DNA from: Palaemon carinicauda | Lineage: Eukaryota > Arthropoda > Malacostraca > Decapoda > Palaemonidae | NCBI RefSeq assembly: GCF_036898095.1 | Contig: NC_090739.1 | Location: forward strand, 103,337,258-103,401,257 | DNA: 64,000 nucleotides | Direction: 5' to 3' | Shown: positions 1 to 17,200 of the stretch, one piece after another | Numbering within the stretch: position 1 is the first letter of the stretch | Layout: each line of letters opens with the position of its first letter | Position numbers and translations under genes: made by a program | Notes under the pieces: generated by a model | What the model was told of the DNA's origin: nothing | Seen by the model: only the letters and a program-made list of their open reading frames with translations | Databases searched by the model: none

Positions 1-720
1 AAAATTAGTGCATGGTGCAAATTGTGGGGTATGAATTTGAATCCTAACAAAACTTAAAGTATGATTGTAAGTAGGTCAAGGATGGTGGCTCCTCAACATC
101 CGGATCTCAGTATTGATAATGTTTCTTTAAATTTGTATGACTCTTTTAAAATTTTAGGTGTGATTCTCGACAGCAGATTTTCTTTTGAGAAACACATTAG
201 GTCTGTGTCTTCATCAATTGCACCAAAAATAGGCTTATTGAGAAAGTCTTACAAGATTTTTGGTGATCAGTGTATTCTGAAGAAGTGTTTTAATTCTTTC
301 ATTCTACATTGTTTTGAGTATTGTTCTCCTGTCTGGTGTTCAGCTGCTGATTCTCATTTTAATTTGTTGGACAGAAACTTACGGTCTATTAAATTTCTTA
401 TTCCTGATCTAGACATTAATCTCTGGCACTATCGTTCAATTAGTTCATTATGCATGTTGCATAAGATTTTTCATAACTGACCATCCTTTACATTCAGATC
501 TCCCTGGACAATTCTATCCTGTTCGTAATACTAGGCATGCATTTAATTCTAATAGCCAGGCCTTCTCCATCACGAGGCTCAATACTACACAGTATTCTAG
601 AAGTTTTATTCCACCTGTTACCAAGTTGTGGAATGATCTTCCTAATCAGGTAGTTGAATCAGTAGAACTTCAAAAGTTCAAAGTTGGAGCTAATGTTTTT
701 ATGTTGGCCAGGCTGACATG
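1..720 (+). pseudogene. LINE reverse transcriptase, C-terminal fragment (broken)
   Basis: Read in frame 1 this is the region downstream of the RT active site (thumb and C-terminal domain): the SFKILGVILDSRFSFEKHI block, then a FILHCFEYCSPVW block and LRSIKFLIPDLDINL. The frame is open from base 1 except for a TAA at 55-57, which probably replaces a CAA. It stops at 478-480. The homologous reading continues from 479 in another frame (DHPLHSDLPGQFY... to FKVGANVFMLARLT, stop at 718-720), so one or two bases were lost near 477. The catalytic FADD-type motif lies outside the window. This is a dead copy. Confidence 0.75.
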
Positions 721-943
721 AGTCTTTTTATAGTTTATATATGACATATCTGTTTTGACGTTATTAATAGTTTATATAGGACATATTTGTTTTAACGTTG
801 TTACTGTTTTAGAATGATTTATTGTTAACTTGTTCTCATCATTTATTTGTTTCCTTATTTCCTTTCATCACTGGGCTATTTTTCCCTATTGGAGCCCTTG
901 GGCTTATAGCATCTTGCTTTTCCAACTATGGTTGCAGCTTGGC

Positions 944-1010
<67 letters not shown>
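944..1010 (+). repeat. (TAA)n microsatellite, LINE 3' tail
   Basis: About 22 uninterrupted TAA units directly after the LINE 3' UTR end (TTGGC, then TAA repeats). Its position marks it as the retrotransposon tail rather than an independent microsatellite. Polyasparagine or polyisoleucine reading frames here are artefacts of the repeat. Confidence 0.9.
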
Positions 1011-1012
<2 letters not shown>

Positions 1013-1017
1013 TAATT

Positions 1018-3130
1018 CCTTCAGGAATGATACCCCTCCCATTCATTGGCTCTCATCCTTCCTCACTCAGACTCAGATTCATTCTTGTCTTATCACACAG
1101 CTTCTGGATAAACTGTGCTCTTTGGGCATAGGTGAAGAAAATTCTGGAGAAGGATACACTGCAGACTGTACTAGATAATTCTCCTGGATTTTACAGTTAC
1201 CTATTCTTCATGGAGAATTCACTGGCTATTGGAGACCGGTAATCAATCTCTCCCCTTAAGAGAGTTTTTCCTGCAGACTTTTTTTCAAGATAAAAGGGCA
1301 AGCAATATGTGAGCAGCCATCAGGAGGAATGAATTTATGCTTTCTTTTAATGGGGAAGGTGCAGTACTTTTAGATTCCAATACATCAGTCCTACAGGAAG
1401 TACCTTCACTTTGTCTCGAGGGAAGGTATACCAGTTCAAAGTTCTTTACTTTGCACTGGCTACGTCACCACAACTTTTCATCTGAGTGTTCTCAGCAGTT
1501 TTAGCTTGTGCTAACGATATTGGCTTTAGTACACTTTGATACTGGTCTTCTTCTTGAAGGCATTTGCCTCAGCACCAAGACAGTCTTCTTATGTTCTGCT
1601 ACAATCTGGGGATTGTGGTAAATATAGATTAGTCCAGTCTCACGCCCAACCAGCGAATAGAGTACACAGGATTGCTGATACACATAGCAACAACATGAGT
1701 CTCCCCATCAGACAATATCATCAGCAAACTCAGGAAGGTATTGCAACTTCTTCTTACCCAGCAAGAATTACCGACTTGACAGTGGCAACAGCTGCTCAGA
1801 TTTACCTCATCTTTTTAGAAGCTTTTTACTCACGGTCTTCTCCAGCGATCTCTGCAGTGGTGTCAGATTAGACACTGGTCAGCTGCCAACAATACACCAC
1901 ACCTTCTTGTTCTAGTGGAGAAGATACAGGACGATCTACCGTTGAGATTGGAAGACAAGAACTTCATCAAGGGGGCTCTTCTGAAGTGTCCTCTAGAACC
2001 TCTGCTGTTCATAGACCCATAGAAGAAAGGAGGTGCACACATGAAGAACCATATCACCAGAGTTTGTTGGTTCGACAAAGAAAAGGTCCTGCACATCAAC
2101 CTGTTGAAGATGAAGGCAGCACTCGGTTACATTGATGAGCAACACATGACTTTAGTGGCTGAAAGCTACAAGTAAAGCAATAGTTTTTCACAGCTTTTCT
2201 ATGAGTTGACAAAGCAGGCTATCACATAGGTGTTCAATAATGCAGTGGAGAAGTATGTAAGACTCATTCCAGGCAAGAGGTTTGGAATTGCCCACAAGTT
2301 CAATTGCCAGAGAAAAGTCATAGGAACAGAATGGTCCATTCATCCATTGGTTGCAAGGAGTATTTGATTATGGAGATCCTTATTAAATAGAATGTTTGCC
2401 ACCCAGTTCAACAAAATGCTCCTGATCGTTTGTTCTTCAGTCCCTGATACATCATAGTCTCTAGTGGACACTTTTCATCATCCTGGGGATAACACCGAGA
2501 TCCATACCTTTCATCCATTCTGCATGATTTGTAGAGTAATCAACAGGGTCTGACTACTCTGAATATCAGAGTAAGTCTGGTGACTCCCAAATGGCGACAC
2601 ACCGAAGGGTACCGAGATCTGTGGATGCTCATAGTATAGGAACAAAGATAACTACCGCTGCAGCCCAACATGCTTTGCCAGCTCCACCTGCAGAGGTACT
2701 ATAACTTGGTTACATTTCAGTCACTTTATGGATGAAGATTATCTAGCATCTTCAAGCACTGCACAGAAGAAGTCTGGATTATCTATGTTGATGCTCTGCA
2801 CACGTCTACCAAACAAACTATGCTATCTAATACGATTAATGTTGTAAAGTGGTTATTTCTCTGGTCAGAGCCTTTCTTCACCTGATATATGATGTGCTCA
2901 TCTACTTTCGCCAGGAGAAGCTGCTTTCAGTCTCAGCAATGAAATAATATGACTCAGCCTTGAGCCAGGTCTTTAAACTAAAGAGCTGAGACCCTTCCTG
3001 TTACTGGGAGTTTTTTTCTTTATAATCACGAGGAGCTTCAAACACCCTGGTCTTCATAGGGAGCTCAAGCTACCTGCAGGGTACATCACCCACGTTCTCA
3101 GGCCCATCAAGAGGCCCACGTACTAATATT
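1018..3130 (+). pseudogene. Degenerate DIRS-like element: RT, RNase H and tyrosine recombinase remnants
   Basis: Many short frames align in order to the DIRS proteins encoded near 56 kb. The RT block starts at 1,144 (LEKDTLQTVLDNSPGFYS) and continues with VYQFKVLYFALATSPQLF near 1,425, matching the HYQFRVLCFGLSTAPQVF block of element C. A later block reads LGIVVN near 1,610. RNase H remnants are LHINLLKMKAA near 2,095 and IPGKRFGIAHKFN near 2,270, followed by GTEWSIHPLVA. The recombinase N-terminal core appears at about 2,900 (LIYFRQEKLLSVSAMK, stop, YDSALSQVFKLKS). Stops and frameshifts are frequent and no terminal repeats are visible. It is more diverged than the DIRS copies at 34-60 kb and lies on the opposite strand. 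Confidence 0.7.
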
Positions 3131-6100
3131 TGAGTCATGTGTATACAGTATTGTGTTGTAGTTCTATTACTGTAAAGATGATTCATTAATATATGAATTA
3201 AGCATTTTATTGAGTGGATGCTGCAATATAATATTTGTTGTCCAATCAAGTGATTATAGGCAGGGAAACATGGATTTTTGTATACTGTATGAGATATTTG
3301 CCTCAGAACGTAACATAAAAGGAAATTTTGCGATTCCTGCTGGTCTTTTCATGTTTGAATATTTATTATGCTTTCAAGAGGAGTCAAATGGAAAAGATTT
3401 ATTTTGAGATAGCCAGTCATCACATTAATTAGCCAATAAACCATTGATAGTTGGTATTTGAAAAGTTGTCCATTATTAATGCTTAAATTCAAATAAAATC
3501 TGTTCCAAAGCTGTGTAGTTCAAAGAAGCTGGTCGCAGAATATCAAACTCCTTAACGATGTAAAATTACAACTGCCTGTTTTTACCCTTTGAATGCTATA
3601 CTTGCATCTATATAAAAGTAAACCAGAACTTTATAATCTTTGTCAACTTCACACCTGGTACCCTGTGAAAAACAGAAAACAGTATCATAATGCAGGGATA
3701 GTTAGGGAGACTTAATTACCTCTATTTTATTTCAATTCCTCCCGCTTCATTCATAAAATTAATGGATTATGTGACAGGTTTCTACATCAATGTTGTGTTG
3801 TCCCCTTTTGTTTTACCGCAATGTTTGATCTATTATTAAGAATGTCCTTTGAGGCACAATGTCATCATGAAATGCATTACAGGCATGAATTAAGGATTTT
3901 CAGTTTCCCTGGCTCCTCTACCGACGTTCTCTTTCTATCCTTCTAAGTTGCCATCGTTCCAACTGCCTTTATTGCAACCTTCTGTCCAACATCTATCAAA
4001 TTTTACATCTTAGTGTATATGAGAGGGTTTCCCCTAGTTTCATTTCTGGGCTGAATGACCTTCCTGACTCTAACAACATTCCATATGACCTGTGTCAATG
4101 AATCATACTTATACAGTTCTCATTTTATGTATCTGTTGGAGGATATCATATGATATAAAAAGATTTATATCATTTGTTTACCAACTCACATTTTGGGCTT
4201 TTCCATAATTATTTGACAACACATCAATAAAAAGCAATAGACATGGTCTGATAGCAGATGAGAGCACCAATTTATCTATAATTGGCTTGCTACTATCTAT
4301 TAGAAAAATTAAAGCTGGCTGACTTTAAATCCAAATACTAAAGTAGTGAGTTCTTTGACACTTTTACAGATAGCTAGAGTATTTGAAGAGATTTTAATAT
4401 TGGCCATCTATTATATCAGAAAAATATAATTTTACATCATTATATATTCGCCTACTCTATAGATTTAATCTTATTCGCATCTTAATACTTTAAATGCAAT
4501 ATTACCAATGTAATGATGATAGTGGTAATCTTATTAAGAATAGTACTTATAAAACCATTGTTTAAAAAATGTGGTTGACATAAAGCACCAATAATATATT
4601 ATGTATGGCTGTTAATATACTTTTAAATATCATTCAAGCGAGCTTTGTCTTATCCATGTTGTTTTTCTCAAAAAATCTGGTTATTAGTGTTGTTCTTCCT
4701 TCAGATGTTTTTAAGCACATAACAGCATGGTCAAGTTTAAGGTTAAAAAGTGTCTGTTATTATGATCTCTAGAGATGAAGTTGAATATGTTTGATACTCT
4801 CATGATAATACTAAAAAGTGACTCATACATCAAATTAATCATTAAAAGTCAGGCTATGACTTGAATGTGGAGAATATTTGGAGTAACGATATTTTATTTT
4901 CTTTCAGATGCGTATATTTACCTGTACATTTGAAATCCGAAAGCCGAAGCCAGTAAACAAAAAAACTTTTGAGTGAGCAACCCGATCTCCCTAATGACAT
5001 GGAAAGGAGCTGGAAGCTGAAAGAACGTTGATGGCACAAGATCAAGTTATCCATATCTAAATCAAAGCTGATAACTGGGATGGAGGCTGTAATATCCAAG
5101 TAACTTCAGTTTAAAGATAAGTTAAAATTTTCATCATTTTAATATTTTTTTCAGAAGTTTACACCTCAGTTAGGTAACAGAATAGGTAATAAATATCTTT
5201 AGAAGGGAGCTTATGCACAGTGTACAGTATAGTGTTAAGCATAATAAACTATATGAAAAAGTGCAGTGCAGCAGGAATTCTTTTGAAAGTGAGATTGTTC
5301 TCAAATTATTTCGTTACAAGATGGTCATAAATTTTGTTATTACTATACATTATTAGTTTCATGTGTGTGTACTATGAGGTCATTCTAGATATACTAATAT
5401 TTCTGAAAAGGTAAATACACAAAAATTCTTATCAGTGAAGTAGTATATAATATAAGGTATATAGTATACTTTCACGATCATATGTTTTAAATATTTTGCC
5501 CTATTGACATAGAGGGACATATTTCTTGAACATGTAGTATGATGCTTGTCTAGTAATTATTAATTGTAATGTTGTCTTGAAATACATAACATTTTAGCAG
5601 AAAAAGAGTAATATAGATTATAGTTAAGTCTAGTATTTCCCTTCCCATACGCTCAAGAATTAATCATAAACTAATTTGACCCCCTTGTTTGATGTTTGAG
5701 GAAAATCCAGCTGCTTGATTTCTGTAACAAGTTATGTTTGATGGATATTACAGTTTTCCTTTCAGCGCTGAAGTATAACTATTTCTGTCAATAGACCTAG
5801 ACTTCCAGGTTCAATGGAAAATAACACAGCCAACCAAATTACCAAATTATTTTTAAGTGACTTCTTACATAAACATTGCCATTTTACCCAGCACCGAATG
5901 TTAACAGGTTTAGATAGAAATGATTTAATCCCCAGTTGAGGTTTTAAATGTACATATTTATTTAATCTTTAATTTATAAATTATAACGTAAATATACTGT
6001 GTTCAATGCGTTGTTATACTGTACATGGACTTTATTCTTGCCAAAAAAAAAAAAAAATCTTCAGGATAGAATGTAGTTCTACTTCACATTGTATTCATAT

Positions 6101-7073
6101 AAATGATATCTTCTTAAGATTGACATTGTAGGTACCATGTTAAGTGTAATAGATATGGTTGTAGAATAACTTTTGACGGAGAAATTTGCACTGCTTCTTT
6201 TTCTGATAAGAATGTATAACTAATTCTCAATCATCACAAGAAGTTTCTTTTAGCGGAGCCATTTTCTTAGTGTCAGGTGCAAGAATTCTAACCAGGAGTC
6301 AATCATCTTTATACTTATGTATTGTCTTTATAAGAGACGAAGGATATATCAAATAAAAATGGTAGTTAAGTTAGGTTACTCCATCTTTCTAAATGTGTCG
6401 ATGGCAGGGGTTTTAAGATAAAAAAGTACTAAATAAGATTGGTCCCTACAGCTTATATTAAAGGGAAGAGGTTTAGATTAAGTCTTATTACTAGAGCTGT
6501 TTTTATTGTTTCGAGTGGGTAGTTTTCATGTATGATACATGAAATTGTGTAAGGTAAACATAATGCAAAGCAAATTCAATTTTTCGCGGGTTCTCCCTGT
6601 TCAGTAATTTAATAACATTAAATGTTTTGAATAAAAAAGTAATAGTCGGAACTGATCTTCCTAAGTTAGTCTACAAACGGTAATCATGGTAAATACTTGT
6701 AAGTGAGATTTTGAGTTCAGTTTTGCTGACAAGACCATACTAAGGTTGCAATTCTCAAGGTAAGTAAATCAAAACATCAAGAAATAGAATAAGCATAAGG
6801 AATTTCTTACAATAGAATCATCCTTAATGGTAGAAATTCTATATTTTTGATGAATCTGTGTTTTATAGGTATATTGAGGATTTCCTTGCTGTGACTATTT
6901 TGAAGATTCTTTCATAAACATGACTAGATATCACCTACAGAATTACCTGATAATCTCTTAAAATATCCCCTCATGTGATTGATGACAAACTATATTCAGT
7001 AATCTAAAATCGGTAATATTTTTTGAGAAACTAGCATTATATGTAAATATATATGTGTATGTATATGAATGCC
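3131..7073. other. AT-rich DNA without recognisable genes
   Basis: Both strands are dense with stops; the longest open frames are about 65-80 codons and match nothing I know. A short A-run lies near 6,043-6,057, and a possible SINE-like scrap lies at 3,900-4,100. Nothing suggests exons, but a host intron cannot be excluded. Confidence 0.6.
3900..4100 (+). repeat. Possible degenerate decapod SINE-like dispersed repeat
   Basis: The segment has a pyrimidine-rich run, a block reading TTAGTGTATATGAGAGGGTT and then GGGCTGAATGACCTTCCTGA. It resembles, from memory, an abundant short decapod repeat that carries AGTGCAACTGCGAGG and GCTGAATGACCTCATAGG. Similarity is weak and no terminal tail or target duplication is visible. 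Confidence 0.3.
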
Positions 7074-11225
<4,152 letters not shown>

Positions 11226-11260
11226 TATGTACATACATACATATATATACCAAGGCACTT

Positions 11261-11276
11261 CCCCCAATTTTGGGGG
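11261..11276 (-). promoter_or_regulatory. 3'-terminal hairpin of the RTE LINE
   Basis: CCCCC AATTTT GGGGG forms a 5-bp GC stem just upstream of the 3' tail. By analogy with other LINEs, a 3'-end hairpin may be the signal by which the RT recognises its own RNA. That role is inferred. Confidence 0.4.
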
Positions 11277-11521
11277 GTAGCCGACATCAACAAAGAAACA
11301 AAAACAAAAAGGGGACCTCTACTCTCTACGTTCCTCCCAGCCTAACAAGGGACTCAACCGAGTTCAGCTGGTACTGCTAGGGTGTCACAGCCCACCCTCC
11401 CACATTATCCACCACAGATGAAGCTTCATAATGCTGAATCCCCTACTGCTGCTACCTCCGCGGTCATCTAAGGCATCGGAGGCAGCAGCAGGGCCTACCG
11501 GAACTGCGTCACAATCGCTCG

Positions 11522-13243
11522 CTATTCATTCCTATTTCTAGCACGCTCTCTTGCCTCGCTCACATCTATCCTCCTATCACCCAGAGCTTCCTTCACTCCA
11601 TCCATCCACCCAAACCTCGGCCTTCCTCTCGTACTTCTCCCATCAACTCTTGCATTCATCACCTTCTTTAGCAGACAGCCATTTTCCATTCTCCCAACAT
11701 GGCCAAACCACCTCAACACATTCATATCCACTCTAGCTGCTAACTCATTTCTTACACCCGTTCTCACCCTCACCACTTCGTTCCTAACCCTATCTACTCG
11801 AGATACACCAGCCATACTCCTTAGACACTTCATCTCAAACACATTCAATTTCTGTCTCTCCATCACTTTCATTCCCCACAACTCCGATCCATACATCACA
11901 GTTGGTACAATCACTTTCTCATATAGAACTCTCTTTACATTCATGCCCAACCCTCTATTTTTTACTACTCCCTTAACTGCCCCCAACACTTTGCAACCTT
12001 CATTCACTCTCTGACATACATCTGCTTCCACTCCACCATTTGCTGCAACAACAGACCCCAAGTACTTAAACTGATCCACCTCCTCAAGTAACTCTCCATT
12101 CAACATGACATTCAACCTTGCACCACCTTCCCTTCTCGTACATCTCATAACCTTACTCTTACCCACATTAACTCTCAACTTCCTTCTCTCACACACCCTT
12201 CCAAATTCTGTCACTAATCGTCCAAGCTTCTCTTCTGTGTCTGCAACCAGTACAGTATCATCCGCAAACAACGACTGATTTACCTCCCATTCATGGTCAT
12301 TCTCGTCTATCAGTTTTAATCCTCGTCCAAGCACTCGAGCATTCACCTCTCTCACTCCATCAACATACAAGTTAAACAACCACCATGGGGGCGACATCAC
12401 ACATCCCTGTCTCAGCCCCACTCTCACCGGAAACCAATCACTCACTTCATTTTCTATCCTAACACATGCTTTACTACCTTTGTAGAAACTTTTCACTGCT
12501 TGCAACAACCTTCCACCAACTCCATATAACCTCATCACATTCCACATTGCTTCCCTATCAACTCTATCATACTCTTTCTCCAGATCCATAAACGCAACAT
12601 ACACCTCCTTACCTTTTGCTAAATATTTCTCGCATATCTGCCTAACTGTAAAAATCTGATTCATACAACCCCTACCTCTTCTAAAACCACCCTGTATTTC
12701 TAAGATTGCATTCTCTGTTTTATCCTTGATCCTATTAATCATTACTCTACCATACACTTTTCCAACTACGCTTAACAAACTAATACCTCTTGAATTACAA
12801 CACTCATGCACATCTCCCTTACCCTTATATAGTGGTACAATACATGCAAAAACCCAATCTACTGGTACCATTGACAACACAAAACACATATTAAACAATC
12901 TCACCAACCATTCAAGTACAGTCACACCCCCTTCCTTCAACATCTCAGCTCTCACACCATCCATACCAGATGCTTTTCCTACTCTCTTTTCATCTAGTGC
13001 TCTCCTCACTTCATCTATTGTAATCTCTCTCTCATTCTCATCTCCCATCACTGGCACCTCAACACCTGCAACAGCAATTATATCAGCCTCCCTATTATCC
13101 TCAACATTCAGTAAACTTTCAAAATATTCCGCTCATCTTTTCCTTGCCTCCTCTCCTTTTAACAACCTTCCATTTCCATCTTTCACTGTCTCTTCAATTC
13201 TTGAGCCAGCCTTCCTTACTCTCTTCACTTCTTTCCAAAATTA
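11522..13243 (-). pseudogene. RTE-type reverse transcriptase (endonuclease domain missing)
   Basis: A 511-codon frame starts at an internal ATG (13,057), and the homologous frame extends upstream to 13,243 through a TGA at 13,133-13,135 (probably Trp to stop in RWAEYF). RT motifs appear in order: the VGKASGMDGVRAEMLK region, NSRGISLLSVVGKVYGRV, GFRRGRGCMNQIF, VAFMDLEKEYDRV, GLRQGCVMSP, the catalytic SLFADDTVLVAD, then the thumb region DQFKYLGSVV. The C-terminal domain has YGSELWGMKVM and VLRWFGHVGRM. The stop at 11,522 probably replaces a Trp codon, since the frame continues in family-like sequence. It is an RT-only, nearly intact but non-autonomous copy. Confidence 0.85.
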
Positions 13244-13640
13244 ATTGGTGGATCTAAGATTTATACATATTTCTAATAATTTTGATTTTATCTTTTGAGG
13301 AGGGTTATTTAAAAGAGAACTTCTGTTTCAATGGAATTCAAGGTATGTTGCTCACATGTAGCACCTTAAGTTTTGCTTCCTAAGCTATCTGTCAAACGAT
13401 CATAAAACTGATGAGAAATTTGCGTCTTTCCCTTTTGTGTCTTGAATAAGTAAATATTAAAAACATAATATTTTGTGAATTTTTTTCATATTGTTAAGGG
13501 AAACCCGTGTACAATGATTAACCTTTGTTTTCCTTTTATTAAAAAATGTATTCCCCTTTACAATTCTGTTCTTTATAAGGATGGAAACAAACTAAAATCC
13601 TTCTTTTGATTTATATGTTCAAGATAAAGAATAATAATGT
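13244..13640. other. AT-rich spacer
   Basis: Flank of the truncated RTE copy; I see no gene or repeat structure in it. Confidence 0.6.
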
Positions 13641-13875
13641 TTTAATAATTCTTAAATGTTAGTAAAAATTCGTCGCAATATCATTTGTGTAAATTTTTTT
13701 TTTCAGTACTAGTCAAAGTTCGTCCTAATACCTTGTGTGAACAATTCCTTAATATTAGTCAAATTTCGTCCTATTATCATGCTTGAACAATTCTTAAATA
13801 TTAGACATATTTTGTTCTATTATCACGTGTGAATAATTCTTAAGTATTAGTCAAAATTCATACCATTACCTATCC
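13641..13875 (+). repeat. 46-bp tandem repeat, about 4-5 diverged copies
   Basis: Units align on AATTCTTAAATATTAGTCAA followed by TTCGTCCTATTATCATGTGT. Matching AATTC starts lie at 13,743, 13,789 and 13,835 (period 46); an earlier copy near 13,646 and another ending near 13,740 are more diverged, the latter with a T-run. Confidence 0.75.
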
Positions 13876-13913
13876 TCCCTTTGACATTTTGTATTACTTT
13901 GCAACAAATGGCG

Positions 13914-13915
<2 letters not shown>

Positions 13916-13987
<72 letters not shown>
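13916..13987 (+). repeat. (TC)n microsatellite
   Basis: About 36 uninterrupted TC dinucleotides. Confidence 0.95.
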
Positions 13988-13989
<2 letters not shown>

Positions 13990-14269
13990 GTTTCTTTATC
14001 GAGAAATTGAGGAACATAAAATGAAAAGTGAGTGAAGTAATGGAGAGTCTAGATAATTAAACACAATAGATCAAATGGTGGGAGATGAAATATAGGCCAA
14101 TGGACGTACATTGAACAGTATCATAATGAAACATCAGTTGTGAAATATAAAGGTATTTGGATTCAAGTTATTGAAAACCAAGATATGAAATGAAATATAT
14201 CTCCGTAGGGGCTTATTGCCATTTGTGTACCTCCAGTTGTCTATTGTAAGCATTGCTTAATTGTCTTGG

Positions 14270-17200
14270 CAACGTTCCTACTGACTCTAGCAGCACTTTC
14301 ACATTCCTTCTGACCCTACCTGCATTTACACTTACCTTCTAACCCTAGGTGCACTTACACGTTCCTTCTGAGCCTACCTGAACTTACATGTTCCTTCTTA
14401 TACTACCTGCACTTGCACGTTCCTTCTGACTCTAGCAGCACTTGTACATTCCTCCTGATCCTACCTGCATTTACACTTACCTTCTGACCCTACCTGCATT
14501 TACACTTACCTTCTAACCCTAGGTGCACTTACACGTTCCTTCTGAGCCTACCTGAACTTACATGTTCCTTCTTATCCTACCTGCACTTGCACGTTCCTTC
14601 TGACTCTAGCAGCACTTACACATTCCTTCTGACCCTACCTGCATTTACACCTACCTTCTGACCCTAGGTGCACTTACACGTTCCTTTTGAGCTTACCTGA
14701 ACTTACACGTTCCTTCTGATCTTAACCTGCACTTGCACGTTCCTTCTGACTCTAGCAGCACTTGGACATTCTTCCTGATCCTACCTGCATTTACACTTAC
14801 CTTCTGACCCTAGATGCACTTACACGTTCCTTCTGAGCCTACCTAAACTTACATGTTCCTTCTGATCCTACCTGCACTTGCGCGTTCCTTCTGACTCTAG
14901 CAGCACTTGGACATTCCTCCTGATCCTACCTGCATTTACACTTACCTTCTGACCCTAGATGCACTTACACGTTCCTTCTGAGCCTACCTAAACCTACATG
15001 TTCCTTCTGATCCTACCTGCACTTGCGCATTCCGTCTGACTCTAGCAGCACTTGGACATTCCTTCTGACCCTACCTGCATTTACACTTACCTTCTGACCC
15101 TAGATGCACTTACACGTTCCTTCTGAGCCTACCTAAACTTACATGTTCCTTCTGATCCTACCTGCACTTGCGCATTCCTTCTGACTCTAGCAGCACTTGG
15201 ACATTCCTTCTTACCCTACCTGCATTTACACCTACCTTCTGACCCTAGGTGCACTTACACGTTCCTTTTGAGCTTACCTGAACTTACACGTTCCTTCTGA
15301 TATTAACCTGCACTTGCACGTTCCTTCTGACTCTAGCAGCACTTGGACATTCTTCCTGATCCTACCTGCATTTGCACTTACCTTCTGACCCTAGATGCAC
15401 TTACACGTTCCTTCTGAGCCTACCTAAACTTACATGTTCCTTCTGATCCTACCTGCACTTGCACGTTCCTTCTGACTCTAGCAGCACTTGGACATTCCTT
15501 CTGACCCTACCTGCATTTACACTTACCTTCTGACCCTAGATGCACTTACACGTTCCTTCTGAGCCTACCTAAACTTACATGTTCCTTCTGATCGTACCTG
15601 CACTTGCACGTTCCTTCTGACTCTAGCAGCACTTGGACATTCCTTCTGACCCTACCTGCATTTACACTTACCTTCTGACCCTAGATGCACTTACACGTTC
15701 CTTCTGAGCCTACCTAAACTTACATGTTCCTTCTGATCCTACCTGCACTTGCACATTCCTTCTGACTCTAGCAGCACTTGGACATTCCTCCTGATCCTAC
15801 CTGCATTTACACTTACCTTCTGACCCTAGATGCACTTACACGTTCCTTCTGAGCCTACCTAAACTTACATGTTCCTTCTGATCCTACCTGCACTTGCACG
15901 TTCCTTCTGACTCTAGCAGCACTTGGACATTCCTTCTTACCCTACCTGCATTTACACTTACCTTCTGACCCTAGATGCACTTACACGTTCCTTCTGAGCC
16001 TACCTAAACTTACATGTTCCTTCTGATCCTACCTGCACTTAAGCGTTCCTTCTGACTCTAGCAGCACTTGGACATTCCTCCTGATCCTACCTGCATTTAC
16101 ACTTACCTTCTGACCCTAGATGCACTTACACGTTCCTTCTGAGCCTACCTAAACCTACATGTTCCTTCTGATCCTACCTGCACTTGCGCATTCCTTCTGA
16201 CTCTAGCAGCACTTGGGCATTCCTTCTTACCCTACCTGCATTTACACCTACCTTCTGACCCTAGGTGCACTTGCACGTTCCTTTTGAGCCTACCTGAACT
16301 TAAACGTTCCTTCTGATCCTACCTGCACTTGCACGTTCCTTCTGACTCTAGCAGCACTTGGACATTCCTTCTTACCCTACCTGCATTTACACTTACCTTG
16401 TGACCCTAGATGCACTTACACGTTCCTTCTGAGCCTACCTGAACTTACATGCTCCTTCTGATCTTACCTGCACTTGCGCGTTCCTTCTGATTCTAGCAGC
16501 ACTTGGACATTCCTTCTTACCCTACCTGTATTTACACTTACCTTGTGACCCTAGATGCACTTACACATTCCGTTTAAGCCTACCTGAACTTACACGTTCC
16601 TTTTGATCCTAACTGCGCTTGCACGTTCCTTCTGATCCTACCTGAACTTTCCTGTTTCTTCTGATCCTACCTGGACTTGCACGTTTCTTCTGATCCTACC
16701 TGCACTTTCCCGTTACCTCTCATTCTACTTGCACCTGCCCTTTCCTTCTGACCCTTCTTGTACTTGCACATTCTTTTTTATACTACCGGCACTTTCCTGT
16801 TCCTTCTGATCCTACTTGTACATGCACGTTCCTTCTGACCCTATATGCTCTTGCACATTCGTTTTGACCCTAAATGCACTTGCATGTTCCTTCTGATCCA
16901 ACATGCACTTGCATGTTCCTTCTGATCCAACATGCACTAGCACGTTCCTTCTGACCCTATATGCACTTACAAAATCCTTTTGACCTTATATGCATTTGCC
17001 CGTTCCTTCCGATCCTACTGGCACTTTCCTGTTCCTTCTGACCCTACCTGCACTTGCACATTCCTTCTCATCCTACCAGCACTTTCCTATTCCTTCTGAT
17101 CTTACTTGCACCTCCCAGTTCTTCCAGATCCTACCTGAATTTCCCCATTCCTTCTGACCATACCTGCACTTTCACATTCCTCCTGACCCTACCAGCACTT

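Larger units (their letters stand above)
1..1010 (+). mobile_element. 3' end of a non-LTR retrotransposon (LINE) with (TAA)n tail
   Basis: The first kilobase is the 3' terminus of a LINE that begins left of the window. It contains the C-terminal part of the reverse-transcriptase ORF, a short AT-rich 3' UTR (721-943) and a pure TAA microsatellite that acts as the 3' tail. A simple-repeat tail instead of poly(A) is usual for several LINE clades. The protein resembles a Jockey/CR1-group family I recall as common in decapods; that clade name is from memory. DIRS-like sequence starts right after the tail, so this LINE may have landed inside an older DIRS element. Confidence 0.75.
11226..13243 (-). 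mobile_element. RTE-type LINE, 5'-truncated
   Basis: The element reads right to left. It has a long RT ORF (13,243 to 11,537), a 3' UTR of about 270 bp, a near-perfect GC hairpin (11,261-11,276) and a short (TATG/TATA)n tail at 11,226-11,249. Sequence stops resembling the family abruptly at about 13,243, where the protein reads FWKEVKRVRKAG, so the endonuclease domain and 5' UTR are missing. Such 5' truncation is normal for target-primed reverse transcription. I could not identify a clear target-site duplication. Confidence 0.8.
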
